This document shows, piece after piece, positions 48,353 to 56,365 of a stretch of DNA of 64,000 nucleotides. Within the stretch, counting starts at the first letter, position 1. Each line of letters begins with the position of its first letter. The DNA lies in NCBI GenBank assembly GCA_028279375.1, contig JANQNW010000009.1:62001-126000 (forward strand), read 5' to 3'. Below the pieces are notes generated by a model, which saw nothing but the letters and a program-made list of their open reading frames with translations, had not been told where the DNA came from and did no database searches. The stretch is from Phycisphaerales bacterium (GTDB lineage: Bacteria > Planctomycetota > Phycisphaerae > Phycisphaerales > UBA1924). The translations under genes were made by a program, and so were the position numbers.

Positions 48353-48670
48353 GCAGATGCCCTGTCATTATTCGGACGTTGTGAACTCTCGACCCAATCT
48401 CAGCCCACGAGAGCCGCCACTGTCGCCTACCTTCCCATCAGGAGCGAGTTGCAAAGGGCGCTGGCCGCGGAGCACTGGCTTATATGGCGGAGGAAGACGC
48501 TGATTTCACGGTCGCGTTCGAGGAGACATGCTCACGCGGCCCTGCATCCTAGCCTCCGCAGCGATACATGCGTCCTGCGCACGAGAAAGGGCCCCCGACA
48601 CGTGTCGGAGGCCCTGAAATGTCCTGCCAGCAATCTGAGATCACTGTCCTGTGCGTCGCGGACGCGTCGA
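48353..48670. other. Gap between the chemoreceptor and efflux operon
   Basis: A 318-bp stretch without a gene. It contains the chemoreceptor terminator (48583-48615) and must contain the efflux-operon promoter, but no clear -35/-10 pair was identified. Confidence 0.5.
48583..48615 (-). terminator. Intrinsic terminator after the chemoreceptor gene
   Basis: AGGGCC/GGCCCT and CCGACAC/GTGTCGG form a nearly continuous 13-bp stem (48588-48615) with one opposed mismatch. On the minus strand it is followed by CTTTCTC. It lies 55 bp after the chemoreceptor stop. Confidence 0.75.
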
Positions 48671-50659
48671 TCAGGCCACCTTGAATTGCCCAACGACTTC
48701 CTGCAACTCCTCGGCCTTCACGGAGAGATCCGCCGCGGCTTCCGACGACTGCCGCACGCCCTCGGCGGCCTCGTTCGTGACGGCGTTGATCGCCTCGACG
48801 TTTCTCGAGATGTCAGTGCTTGCCAGCGCCTGCTGTTCGGCTGACGCAGCGATGCCTCGAATGACCTCTGCGACCTCTTGAGCGCCTGCGACGATTCCCT
48901 GCAGGGACGCGCCCGCCCGCTCAGCGAGCTTCACGCCATCGGCGACACTTTCCCGGCCGCCCTGCATCTGATCGACGGCGAGCGAGGTGTCGGACTGAAT
49001 GGCCTGGATCGACTCCGTGACCTCTTCAGTCGCCCGTGTCGTTCGCTCGGCGAGCTTCCTCACCTCATCGGCGACGACTGCGAAGCCGCGACCATGCTCT
49101 CCGGCGCGGGCCGCCTCGATGGCGGCATTCAACGCGAGGAGGTTCGTCTGATCGGCGATGTCGTTGATGACCTCGATGACGTCGCCGATCTGTTCGCCGC
49201 GCCGGCCGAGTTCGCCGACGGCGATGGCCGACTCATTGACCTGGGCGCTGATCGCCTCCATGCCGCTGACGGTGCGCTCCACAACCTCGCCGCCAGAGGC
49301 GGCCTCGTCGCCGGATCGCTCTGACTTCTCAACGGCGCAGCTGGCCTTCGACGCGACCTCAGCGATCGATGCGGACATCTCTTCGACGGCGGAGGAAACC
49401 GTCGCTGTCTGCGACTGCTGCTGCTGCATTCCAGCGCTGAGCTCCTCTGCGGAGGCTGCGATCTCCGTCGCTGACGACGCGACATCGTGCGCGTTCTTCG
49501 CGACATTGGTGATCATCGTTCGAAGATTGCTCACGAAGAGATTGAACCACTTGCCCAACTCACCGAGTTCGTCGGGTCGTTCCTCGTCAACGGTTTGCGT
49601 GAGATCACCCTCGCCATCCGCGATGTCACGCAGGCGATCGATCATGGAGAGCAGCGGGTTCGTGATCGAGCGGGAGAGGAACACACCGATCGATGACGTG
49701 AAGAGGATGATCAGAATCGTGGATACGCCGAGGGCGTACATATTTGTTCGAGCGGCCGCGAACTCTCCCGACGCCTCCTGTCGCAGACGCTCGGCGAAGA
49801 GATCTTCGAGCTCATGCAGCACGTTGATCTTCTTGGTGATCGTGGCGAACCAGATCTTCGGATCGATTCCGAATCCGCCCTCGACGGCGTTCGCCATCGC
49901 GAGAGCGCGGTATTCATCGACCCTGCTGAATGCCTCCGCGAGCGCCGCCTGCTCCCAGTCGGAGAGATTCTCCGGGCTGGCCAGGAGTCGGGCCTCATGC
50001 GCGAAGAGCTCCTGAGCGGTCTTGATGGCGATGAACTTCTCGAACATGCCCGGTCCGAACTTGTCCGACGCGAAGGTGTTCGCCAGCACCGCGCGCTCGA
50101 TGCCAGCGCGCTCCTTCGACTTCAGAAAACTCACGTATGAGACAAAATGCGACGCGAGCTTATCGGTGGCTTCGTTCGTCATCTGGGTGATCGAATCGAG
50201 GAAGTGGCCGTTCATCGACGTGTAGTACGACAGTGCGTCCGCCAGCGGCGCCTCCATGGCGCTGAATTCGCTGCGACGCGATTCGATCTCGCGCAGCTGG
50301 GCGAGCGCGATCTCGAGTTCCTCTGCGAAGAGCGCGTGTTCCGCGACGGCGTCGACTCCAGCGATCGCTGCGCGGAGGGCCTCCGCCCTCTGGTCGGTCT
50401 GATTGCGTTGTTCAGCAAGCTCCGGTCCGAACTGTGATCCCTTCGAGCCGTAGAACGCGGCCGTCATGCCGCGCTCCTTCTGCGTCTCATGAACAAGGGC
50501 GCCAATCTGGCCCGAGAGTCCCGCGAGTTCATCGATCGACTTCAGCCCTTCGGCGTCCGCGCGGCTCTCGAGGAACGCCCGCCCCCCGAGGAATATCAAC
50601 GCGATCATGGGGATGATGAGCGCCAGGAGCAGTTTCTTGCGGATGGTCAGATTGAACAT
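48671..50659 (-). CDS. Methyl-accepting chemotaxis protein with NIT sensor domain
   Basis: Transmembrane chemoreceptor, 662 residues. TM1 is [20 protein letters not shown] (about 9-28). The periplasmic part (about 45-290) has the [20 protein letters not shown] start typical of the nitrate/nitrite-sensing NIT domain. TM2 lies near 308-328, followed by HAMP ([15 protein letters not shown]). The cytoplasmic signalling hairpin tip is [20 protein letters not shown], with [25 protein letters not shown] precedes ATG 50659. No other che gene is in the window. The ligand is inferred from the NIT resemblance. Confidence 0.93.
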   Translation of the reverse strand: MFNLTIRKKLLLALIIPMIALIFLGGRAFLESRADAEGLKSIDELAGLSGQIGALVHETQKERGMTAAFYGSKGSQFGPELAEQRNQTDQRAEALRAAIAGVDAVAEHALFAEELEIALAQLREIESRRSEFSAMEAPLADALSYYTSMNGHFLDSITQMTNEATDKLASHFVSYVSFLKSKERAGIERAVLANTFASDKFGPGMFEKFIAIKTAQELFAHEARLLASPENLSDWEQAALAEAFSRVDEYRALAMANAVEGGFGIDPKIWFATITKKINVLHELEDLFAERLRQEASGEFAAARTNMYALGVSTILIILFTSSIGVFLSRSITNPLLSMIDRLRDIADGEGDLTQTVDEERPDELGELGKWFNLFVSNLRTMITNVAKNAHDVASSATEIAASAEELSAGMQQQQSQTATVSSAVEEMSASIAEVASKASCAVEKSERSGDEAASGGEVVERTVSGMEAISAQVNESAIAVGELGRRGEQIGDVIEVINDIADQTNLLALNAAIEAARAGEHGRGFAVVADEVRKLAERTTRATEEVTESIQAIQSDTSLAVDQMQGGRESVADGVKLAERAGASLQGIVAGAQEVAEVIRGIAASAEQQALASTDISRNVEAINAVTNEAAEGVRQSSEAAADLSVKAEELQEVVGQFKVA

Positions 50660-50978
50660 TCTGGACACCTCTTCCTTCCCAGTCGACGTTGTCCGCCGGG
50701 ACAACACATTGAGCAGCGCGTTCGCGCGGTCGCGGCGCAGACCCGAGGAAATCCCGGGGTCCCTCAGGGGATCGGAATCATGAACAGCAATCTTCAGGTG
50801 TCACAGAGGCGCGAGGAGCAGTTTGGCCGCACAGACCGAATGCCCTCAGCGCCAGCGCGGACGAGTCGCTCCCCCTAGAATGGTGTCGGACGTGCGCATC
50901 CGAGCAAACGTCGCGAAGGGCGGCGACCTCGGCGCGCCATCAGGCCGCAACTTCAGACGAGTCCTTCCGGAGTCCGAC
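50660..50978. other. Divergent promoter region between the chemoreceptor and fumC
   Basis: A 319-bp stretch without a convincing gene. It holds the inverted repeat at 50688-50705 and a TAGAAT -10-like box at 50876-50881 on the fumC strand, which would give a leader of about 90 nt. Confidence 0.45.
50688..50705. repeat. Inverted repeat upstream of the chemoreceptor gene
   Basis: GTTGTCC (50688-50694) and GGACAAC (50699-50705) are perfect 7-bp arms with a 4-bp GCCG centre, 28 bp before the chemoreceptor start. It is an operator candidate or a 5'-leader hairpin. Confidence 0.45.
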
Positions 50979-52421
50979 ATGACGACCATGCAGCAGAGCG
51001 AGCAGACGAGAATCGAGAAGGACTCCATGGGCGAGATGAAGGTGCCTATCGATGCGCTCTATGGCGCCTCGACGCAGCGCGCCGTCCTCAATTTTCCGGT
51101 TTCCGGTCGACCTGTTCCCGGGCCGATCATCCACGCTTACGGCCTTCTCAAGGCGGCGTGTGCCGTGGTCAATCGCGAACTCGGCATGCTCGATCCACCC
51201 CGCGCGGAGTCGATCATCGCAGCCTCCGAGGAGGTCGCCGCCGGGAAGCACGATCGCCATTTTCCGGTGGATGTCTTTCAGACGGGTTCAGGAACATCGA
51301 CGAACATGAACGCCAACGAGGTCATCGCGAACCTCGTCTGTCAGAAGCGCGGCGCGCCGATCGGAAGCTCGAAGGATGCGGAGTACCTTGCCCAGGGCGG
51401 TGTGCATCCCAATGACCACGTGAACATGGGACAGTCCTCCAACGACACATTCCCCACAGCAATGCATCTCTCAGCGGCGATGCAGATCAACTGTGAGTTG
51501 CTCCCGGCCGTGCGGAGGCTCTCTGAGAAGCTCGAGTTCTTGGCGCGCGAATGGGATGACGTCATCAAGATCGGTCGGACGCATCTGCAGGACGCGACGC
51601 CCATCCGCCTCGGCCAGGAGTTCTCCGGCTTCGCGTCGCAGATGAGGCACGCCGAGGAGCGCCTGCAGCATGCGATCGACACGCTGGCGGAGCTTCCGCT
51701 CGGAGGCACGGCCGTCGGGACAGGTGTCAATACTCATCACGAGTTCGGCCGCCTCGTTGCTGACGAGCTCTCGCGCCGAACGAGCATGGGCTTCATCGAG
51801 GCGCCAAATCACTTTGAGGCGCAGCATGCGAAAGACGGCATCTGCGAGGCTTCCGGGCATCTCAAGACTGTCGCCATCTCGATCTCCAAGATCGCAAGCG
51901 ACATCAGGCTCATGGGCTGCGGCCCGCGCTGCGGTGTCGGCGAACTCAACCTGCCGGCCGTGCAGCCGGGATCATCGATCATGCCGGGCAAGGTGAATCC
52001 GGTGATCTGCGAGGCGGTGATGATGGTGTCCTGCCAGGTCATCGGCAACGACACTGCGACAACGATGGGGGGCATGGGCGGCATCGGGTCGCTGCTCGAT
52101 CTGAATGTCGCGATGCCGATGATGGCGCGGAATATTCTCGAGTCGATCGAGATCCTCACCGGCGCCTGCGCGATCACGGTGGACAAGCTGCTTGAGGGTC
52201 TCGAGCCTGATCGTGAGCGTTGCGCTGAACTCATCGAAGGCAGTCTCGCGATGTGCACTTCCTTGGCGCCGGTCATCGGCTACGACAAAGCCGCGGCGCT
52301 CGCGAAGCAGGCATTCAGCGAAGGCAAGACTGTGCGTCAGGTGGCGCTCGAGACGGGCGTGCTTCCCGAGGCGAAGCTCAACGAGCTTCTCGATCCGATG
52401 TCAATGACCAAGCCGGGCTGA
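50979..52421 (+). CDS. fumC: Fumarate hydratase class II
   Basis: Interconverts fumarate and malate in the TCA cycle; homotetramer without an iron-sulfur cluster. The 480-residue protein carries DSMGEMKVP near the start, QTGSGTSTNMNANEVIAN, GRTHLQDATPIRLGQEF, and the family signature GSSIMPGKVNP (about residues 326-336). ATG 50979 has CGGAG 7 nt upstream. The longer frame to 50823 is not used. It ends one base from the convergent LOG gene. Confidence 0.97.
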   Translation: MTTMQQSEQTRIEKDSMGEMKVPIDALYGASTQRAVLNFPVSGRPVPGPIIHAYGLLKAACAVVNRELGMLDPPRAESIIAASEEVAAGKHDRHFPVDVFQTGSGTSTNMNANEVIANLVCQKRGAPIGSSKDAEYLAQGGVHPNDHVNMGQSSNDTFPTAMHLSAAMQINCELLPAVRRLSEKLEFLAREWDDVIKIGRTHLQDATPIRLGQEFSGFASQMRHAEERLQHAIDTLAELPLGGTAVGTGVNTHHEFGRLVADELSRRTSMGFIEAPNHFEAQHAKDGICEASGHLKTVAISISKIASDIRLMGCGPRCGVGELNLPAVQPGSSIMPGKVNPVICEAVMMVSCQVIGNDTATTMGGMGGIGSLLDLNVAMPMMARNILESIEILTGACAITVDKLLEGLEPDRERCAELIEGSLAMCTSLAPVIGYDKAAALAKQAFSEGKTVRQVALETGVLPEAKLNELLDPMSMTKPG

Positions 52422-52422
52422 G

Positions 52423-53241
52423 TCACTTGGCTCCGGGATTCGGTTTCGCGTCGCGCGGGTGTTCAAGGAGCCACCAGCGCTTGCGGGTCTTCGGTCCGTA
52501 GCTCAGGCCGAATCGTCTCATCCCGACTTCCTTGACATGCTGCGCCGCGGCGCTCGCGGAGTCGGTCAGGATGATTCGGTCGAAGTCCTCCGGATCGATC
52601 GTGCCTTGCTGCACGAGGGTGTCCTTGACGAAGTCGATGAGCGGCTCCCAGAACTCGGAGCCCATCAGCACCACCGGGAAGTCCTTGATCTTCTGTGTCT
52701 GGATGAGCGTCGCCGTCTCGAAGACCTCGTCAAGTGTGCCGAATCCACCCGGCAGCGCGATGAAGGCATAGGAGTACTTCACCAGCATGACCTTGCGAAT
52801 GAAGAAGTACCGGAAGTCAATCCACTCATCCAGGTACGGATTCGGCTCCTGCTCGTGAGGCAGCTCGATGTTGCAGCCGATCGACTTCCCACCAGCTTCG
52901 CGGGCGCCTCGATTCGCTGCCTCCATGATGCCCGGCCCGCCGCCCGTCATGACGGTGAAGCCGTGTTCAGCGAGCTTGTGACCGACCCGCTGCGCCATCT
53001 GGTAGTAGCGGTGGTTCTCGCGGAATCGCGCTGATCCGAAGACCGTGACGCAGGGCCCGACAAAGTGCAGCCTCCGGAATCCGCGCATGGCCTCCGCGAA
53101 GATGCGGTACGCGCGTTTGAGTTCATCCAGACGTCCACCCGGTCCAACGAGAAACTCGGTGTCGCCGTTCGCCGGGGGCTGGAGATCCCATCGGACGTGC
53201 TTGTCGACATGCTCATCTGCGGGAGCGACCTGGTCATTCAT
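52423..53241 (-). CDS. LOG-family protein, third paralogue
   Basis: A 272-residue LOG protein: VTVFGSARF, GFTVMTGGGPGIMEAANRGA (about residues 92-111) and FIALPGGFGTLDEVFETATL, the PGGxGTxxE motif. It resembles the gene at 36882 (shared HAYRVFA/RAYRIFA helix and RYFFIRKVMLV segment) more than the short LOG at 12337, but lacks its long C-terminal extension. ATG 53241 is preceded by a TACGAT box. Confidence 0.88.
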   Translation of the reverse strand: MNDQVAPADEHVDKHVRWDLQPPANGDTEFLVGPGGRLDELKRAYRIFAEAMRGFRRLHFVGPCVTVFGSARFRENHRYYQMAQRVGHKLAEHGFTVMTGGGPGIMEAANRGAREAGGKSIGCNIELPHEQEPNPYLDEWIDFRYFFIRKVMLVKYSYAFIALPGGFGTLDEVFETATLIQTQKIKDFPVVLMGSEFWEPLIDFVKDTLVQQGTIDPEDFDRIILTDSASAAAQHVKEVGMRRFGLSYGPKTRKRWWLLEHPRDAKPNPGAK

Positions 53242-53250
53242 GTCGGGCTG

Positions 53251-53256
53251 ATCGTA
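53251..53256 (-). promoter_or_regulatory. -10 box of the third LOG gene, nearly leaderless
   Basis: TACGAT on the minus strand ends 9 nt before ATG 53241. Confidence 0.4.
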
Positions 53257-53312
53257 GTCGAAGGCGCCGACGCAGTCACTATGATCGTGCGCAGGACTCG
53301 AGAGGATACGCG

Positions 53313-53729
53313 TTGCGCACAACAGGATTCAGTGAACTGGTGCTCATCGTCAGGGACGTTCCGCAGGCGGCGACGTTCTACCGCGACGTCGTTGGGCTCC
53401 GGCCGCGCACGCCTGAGTCAGATTGGGATCAGGACTGGGCGTGGTTCGACGTCGGCGCTCCCGGCGGGCGGCAATTGCTCGGTCTCCATCGTGGAGCATT
53501 GCTCTTCGAGGAGCATTCACCGCGCCCAGCCGGCGCCCGGTGGGGTCCGGTGCACTTCGCGCTCAACACGCCGCGCGATTGCCTGCAGGAATCCGTGGAG
53601 CACGTCCGCGCCGCCGGAGTTGAAGTCTTCGGGCCGACGCGATTCGACTGGATGTCCGCGGAGTCCTATTACTTCTACGATCCGGACGACAACCTCGTCG
53701 AACTCTGGTCGCCGGACGATTCGCCATGA
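53313..53729 (+). CDS. VOC-family (glyoxalase/dioxygenase fold) protein (TTG start)
   Basis: A 138-residue metalloenzyme-fold protein with two beta-alpha-beta-beta-beta repeats: ELVLIVRDVPQAATFYRDVVG (residues 8-28, quoted in part as the first module) and VHFALNTPRDCLQESVEHV with YYFYDPDDNLVELW in the second, which supplies the metal-ligand Glu. TTG 53313 has AGAGGA about 7 nt upstream. The reaction is unknown. It overlaps msrC by ATGA and starts a three-gene operon. Confidence 0.87.
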   Translation: MRTTGFSELVLIVRDVPQAATFYRDVVGLRPRTPESDWDQDWAWFDVGAPGGRQLLGLHRGALLFEEHSPRPAGARWGPVHFALNTPRDCLQESVEHVRAAGVEVFGPTRFDWMSAESYYFYDPDDNLVELWSPDDSP

Positions 53730-54238
53730 AACGAGACTACAAGTCAATCGCCCGCAAGCTGGCTGAAGAGAATCATGCGCAAGCCGATTCTTCGTCGCGT
53801 CATCGCGCCGTCGTTGATGCGCTCTGGGAGAGCCTCTCCGGTCTCGGTTGCGACTGGGTCGGTGTGTACACCTTCGCCGATGACGATCCGAGCGCCAGTG
53901 AGATGGTGCTCGGTCATTGTCGCGACGCTCCGGCGTGCTCGCCCATCGGCCTGCATGGACAATGCGGACTCGCCGCCAGCACCGGCGAAGCGCAGATCGT
54001 CGATGACGTGCGCCTGTTGGGCGAAGCACACATCGAATGCGATCCTCGCAATATCTCTGAGATCGTGATCCCGCTGTTTCGTCAGCGCGACGGACGCGAT
54101 GAGTGTTATGGAGTCCTGGATGTTGACTCGCATTCGGTCGCGGCTTTTTCGCCTGAAGACGGCGAAGGTCTCGAACTCGTCCTCGAAGCCGTCGGCATTC
54201 GCTGCACGCCGTCGATCTCCGAGAGCGGTCGCTCGTGA
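53726..54238 (+). CDS. msrC: Free methionine-(R)-sulfoxide reductase (GAF domain)
   Basis: Reduces free methionine-R-sulfoxide, an oxidative-stress repair step. The single GAF domain of 170 residues keeps all three catalytic cysteines in context: Cys71 (APACSPIG), Cys80 (HGQCGLAA) and Cys105 (IECDPRNISEIVIPL), spaced like Cys84, Cys94 and Cys118 of the E. coli enzyme. YGVLDVDSHSVAAFSPEDGE near the end is also typical. ATG overlaps the VOC stop, and its own stop overlaps the methyltransferase GTG start. Confidence 0.9.
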   Translation: MKRDYKSIARKLAEENHAQADSSSRHRAVVDALWESLSGLGCDWVGVYTFADDDPSASEMVLGHCRDAPACSPIGLHGQCGLAASTGEAQIVDDVRLLGEAHIECDPRNISEIVIPLFRQRDGRDECYGVLDVDSHSVAAFSPEDGEGLELVLEAVGIRCTPSISESGRS

Positions 54239-54930
54239 ACTCGCGGGATGACGAGTGGAATCCGCTTGATGCGGAAGAGCACGCTCTTCAGCTTCAGGAC
54301 CTCAAGGCGCTCCTCGAAGCGCGCGCGAGCAAGGAACGCTGGTTGCTTGATCTGGGCGCTGGAGATGGGCGCATCGCGCGTCCACTGACTGAACTCGGCT
54401 GGCGAGTGCTCGCGCTCGACTCGAGCGCCGAGGCCGCGGAACGATGCGCCGGCGCGGGAATCGCCGTGCGACTTGCGGACTTTCTCGATCCGCGCGCTGA
54501 TCTGGCGCCAGACGATGGAGAGTACGGAGCCATCTGGTGTCTCGGACACACGTTGATGCTCATCCACGACGTCGATCAAGCGCTGCGCCTGATGACGCGT
54601 CTTCGCGGACTGATCGACGATCACGGCTGGTTCGCTGTTGACGCATTCTGTGATCCATGCTGGCGCGAGGTCGCCGAGGGCGCCTGGCAGAACGGCGTCT
54701 CCGAAGATGGCTCACAGCAACTCGTCTGGGCCGACGGCGACAACGTCTTTTCGCTGCGCGAAGGCGAGCGCGTGAACCCAGACGACTGGACGCTTCATGC
54801 TGATGAGCCCCGGCACCGACTCTGGTCCATGGGGGAGTTGACGCTGCTGGCGCGTGCCTCCGGCTGGAAGCCGCCGGCGGCTTCGCCCGGAAACACGCTG
54901 CTCCTCTTCCGACCCGATACGGACGGGTGA
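54235..54930 (+). CDS. Class I SAM-dependent methyltransferase (GTG start)
   Basis: A 231-residue Rossmann methyltransferase. Motif I is LLDLGAGDGRIARPL (about residues 37-51), ALDSSAEAAERC is the acidic strand-2 end, and GAIWCLGHTLMLI follows as motif IV. The C-terminal part has no clear family tag. GTG 54235 overlaps the msrC stop (GTGA), so the genes are coupled. Substrate is unknown. Confidence 0.85.
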   Translation: MNSRDDEWNPLDAEEHALQLQDLKALLEARASKERWLLDLGAGDGRIARPLTELGWRVLALDSSAEAAERCAGAGIAVRLADFLDPRADLAPDDGEYGAIWCLGHTLMLIHDVDQALRLMTRLRGLIDDHGWFAVDAFCDPCWREVAEGAWQNGVSEDGSQQLVWADGDNVFSLREGERVNPDDWTLHADEPRHRLWSMGELTLLARASGWKPPAASPGNTLLLFRPDTDG

Positions 54931-55033
54931 GACGCGAGCGTCTCTGCGGTTTGCGACGAATACCGTCTTTTCGGACGGCAGGCGAACGGCTGGACCACCC
55001 GGACGCGCATCAAGCATCCCGGCGCTCGGGCCG

Positions 55034-55987
55034 ATGTCCCAACCAGCGAATCGATCCATTGTCCCGACGATTCTCGCGGGGGAAGACGTGCCTGCAGCTC
55101 GAAGCAGAACCGAACACTGGCGTCGGAGCCTTCAGCAGATCGCCGATCGAAACGGCGCTCTGGAGATTGCGATGGCGCGCGCTTTCGAGGACGGCGGCGC
55201 TGACGCCGACCCTGCAGTCGACGCCGTCGCCAAGAACCTGATCTGGCGCGTTCGCATCCTTGATCTGACGGAAGACGAGATCGTCATTGAGCGTCCGTCC
55301 ACGCTGGGCGAGGCGATCAACATCGAAGACAACGTTGAGCTCGTCGGCGTCATGGCAGTCGGTCAGAATCGCTGGATGTTCCACACGCGCAAGCTTGGAA
55401 ACACGCTCAAGGCGCTGAATCGATCGAAGTCGGTGCAGGCCATTCGCATCGCGGCGCCGCGTAAGGTGGAGCGCTGCCAGCGCCGTTCTTTCTATCGAAT
55501 CTCGACGGCGGGACTCATCCTGCCGCGCGTGCTCTGCTGGCCGATTCTCGATCCGCTCACGATCTCCGCCGCTGAGCGCGGCGTTCAGACGCGCATTCAG
55601 ATGCTCGAAGAGGGGCATGTCATCGCGCGTATCGGAGAGCCGGAAGACACACTCGTGACGCCCGAAGTCGGACCGTCCTTCTGGAGCGCCCTCGTCAACG
55701 TCGGTGGCGGCGGTGTGGGACTTGTCGTCGAGCCGAATGAGCCGGTCGCGGCGCCCGATCAGTCGCTTCTCTGGCTGAACATCGATCTGCAGCCGCAGAT
55801 CCCGGCGCCCATCGGCGTCGCCGGGCGCGTCGTACACGTGCACCGCGACAGTGAGCAGCGTTCGTACATCGGCGTCGCCTTCGAGTTCTCACCGGCGTCG
55901 AGCCACAAGCGGTTCATCGTGGATCGCATCTGCAAGTACGTGACAGAAGTGCAGCGCGAGCAACTCCGCCGCCAAGCGAACGTCTGA
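55034..55987 (+). CDS. PilZ/YcgR-like protein with degenerate c-di-GMP motif
   Basis: A 317-residue protein. Residues about 70-150 resemble the YcgR N-terminal domain (LVGVMAVGQNRWMFHTRKLG). The C-terminal part starts with CQRRSFYRISTAGL, which has the RxxxR of PilZ domains, and ends with GRVVHVHRDSEQRSYIGVAF. The second PilZ motif, usually D/NxSxxG, reads NVGGGG, so the serine is missing and c-di-GMP binding is doubtful. ATG 55034 is chosen by homology-like start; the frame is open further upstream. It lies 103 bp after the methyltransferase gene. Confidence 0.68.
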   Translation: MSQPANRSIVPTILAGEDVPAARSRTEHWRRSLQQIADRNGALEIAMARAFEDGGADADPAVDAVAKNLIWRVRILDLTEDEIVIERPSTLGEAINIEDNVELVGVMAVGQNRWMFHTRKLGNTLKALNRSKSVQAIRIAAPRKVERCQRRSFYRISTAGLILPRVLCWPILDPLTISAAERGVQTRIQMLEEGHVIARIGEPEDTLVTPEVGPSFWSALVNVGGGGVGLVVEPNEPVAAPDQSLLWLNIDLQPQIPAPIGVAGRVVHVHRDSEQRSYIGVAFEFSPASSHKRFIVDRICKYVTEVQREQLRRQANV

Positions 55988-56008
55988 TCTCGGACCACCA
56001 CGACAAGG

Positions 56009-56302
56009 TCAATTCACACCGGCGACCATCTCCCGTGACGGCGCGTCGGCGTCATCGACGATGTCCACGTCGTAGCCATCCTCGTATGAGCTCGATCTGA
56101 AATCGATGTCACTCTCATACTCGCTTCGAAGGGCCTTGACGTAGGCGTCGTATCGCTTCTTGAGTATCACCGCGTCCCGGCGCAGTTCGATGACCGCCAT
56201 GTTGTTGCGCACCATGATCGCAAGCGGATACAGGACGCCGATCGCGCCGAGTCCCATGAGAACGGCGATCAGAATCCAGGCGGCGGTGGGGAAGGTGACC
56301 AT
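56009..56302 (-). CDS. Small membrane protein with coiled-coil tail
   Basis: A 97-residue protein with one N-terminal helix (AAWILIAVLMGLGAIGVLYP), then a basic, heptad-like region (ELRRDAVILKKRYDAYVKAL) and an acidic tail. Not recognised. ATG 56302 has no strong ribosome binding site; the frame is open to a TTG at 56374 but that lies inside the divergent gene's start. It is convergent with the PilZ-like gene, 21 bp apart. It may be real, with modest support. Confidence 0.5.
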   Translation of the reverse strand: MVTFPTAAWILIAVLMGLGAIGVLYPLAIMVRNNMAVIELRRDAVILKKRYDAYVKALRSEYESDIDFRSSSYEDGYDVDIVDDADAPSREMVAGVN

Positions 56303-56353
56303 GCTCGCCGGATCGGTCCGCTCGGAGGCCGACTTGAGGGTCCGCTTCCTGTC

Positions 56354-56359
56354 TAGAAT
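56354..56359 (+). promoter_or_regulatory. -10 box of the large periplasmic protein gene, leaderless spacing
   Basis: TAGAAT ends 6 nt before ATG 56366. Confidence 0.5.
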
Positions 56360-56365
56360 GGCCCC

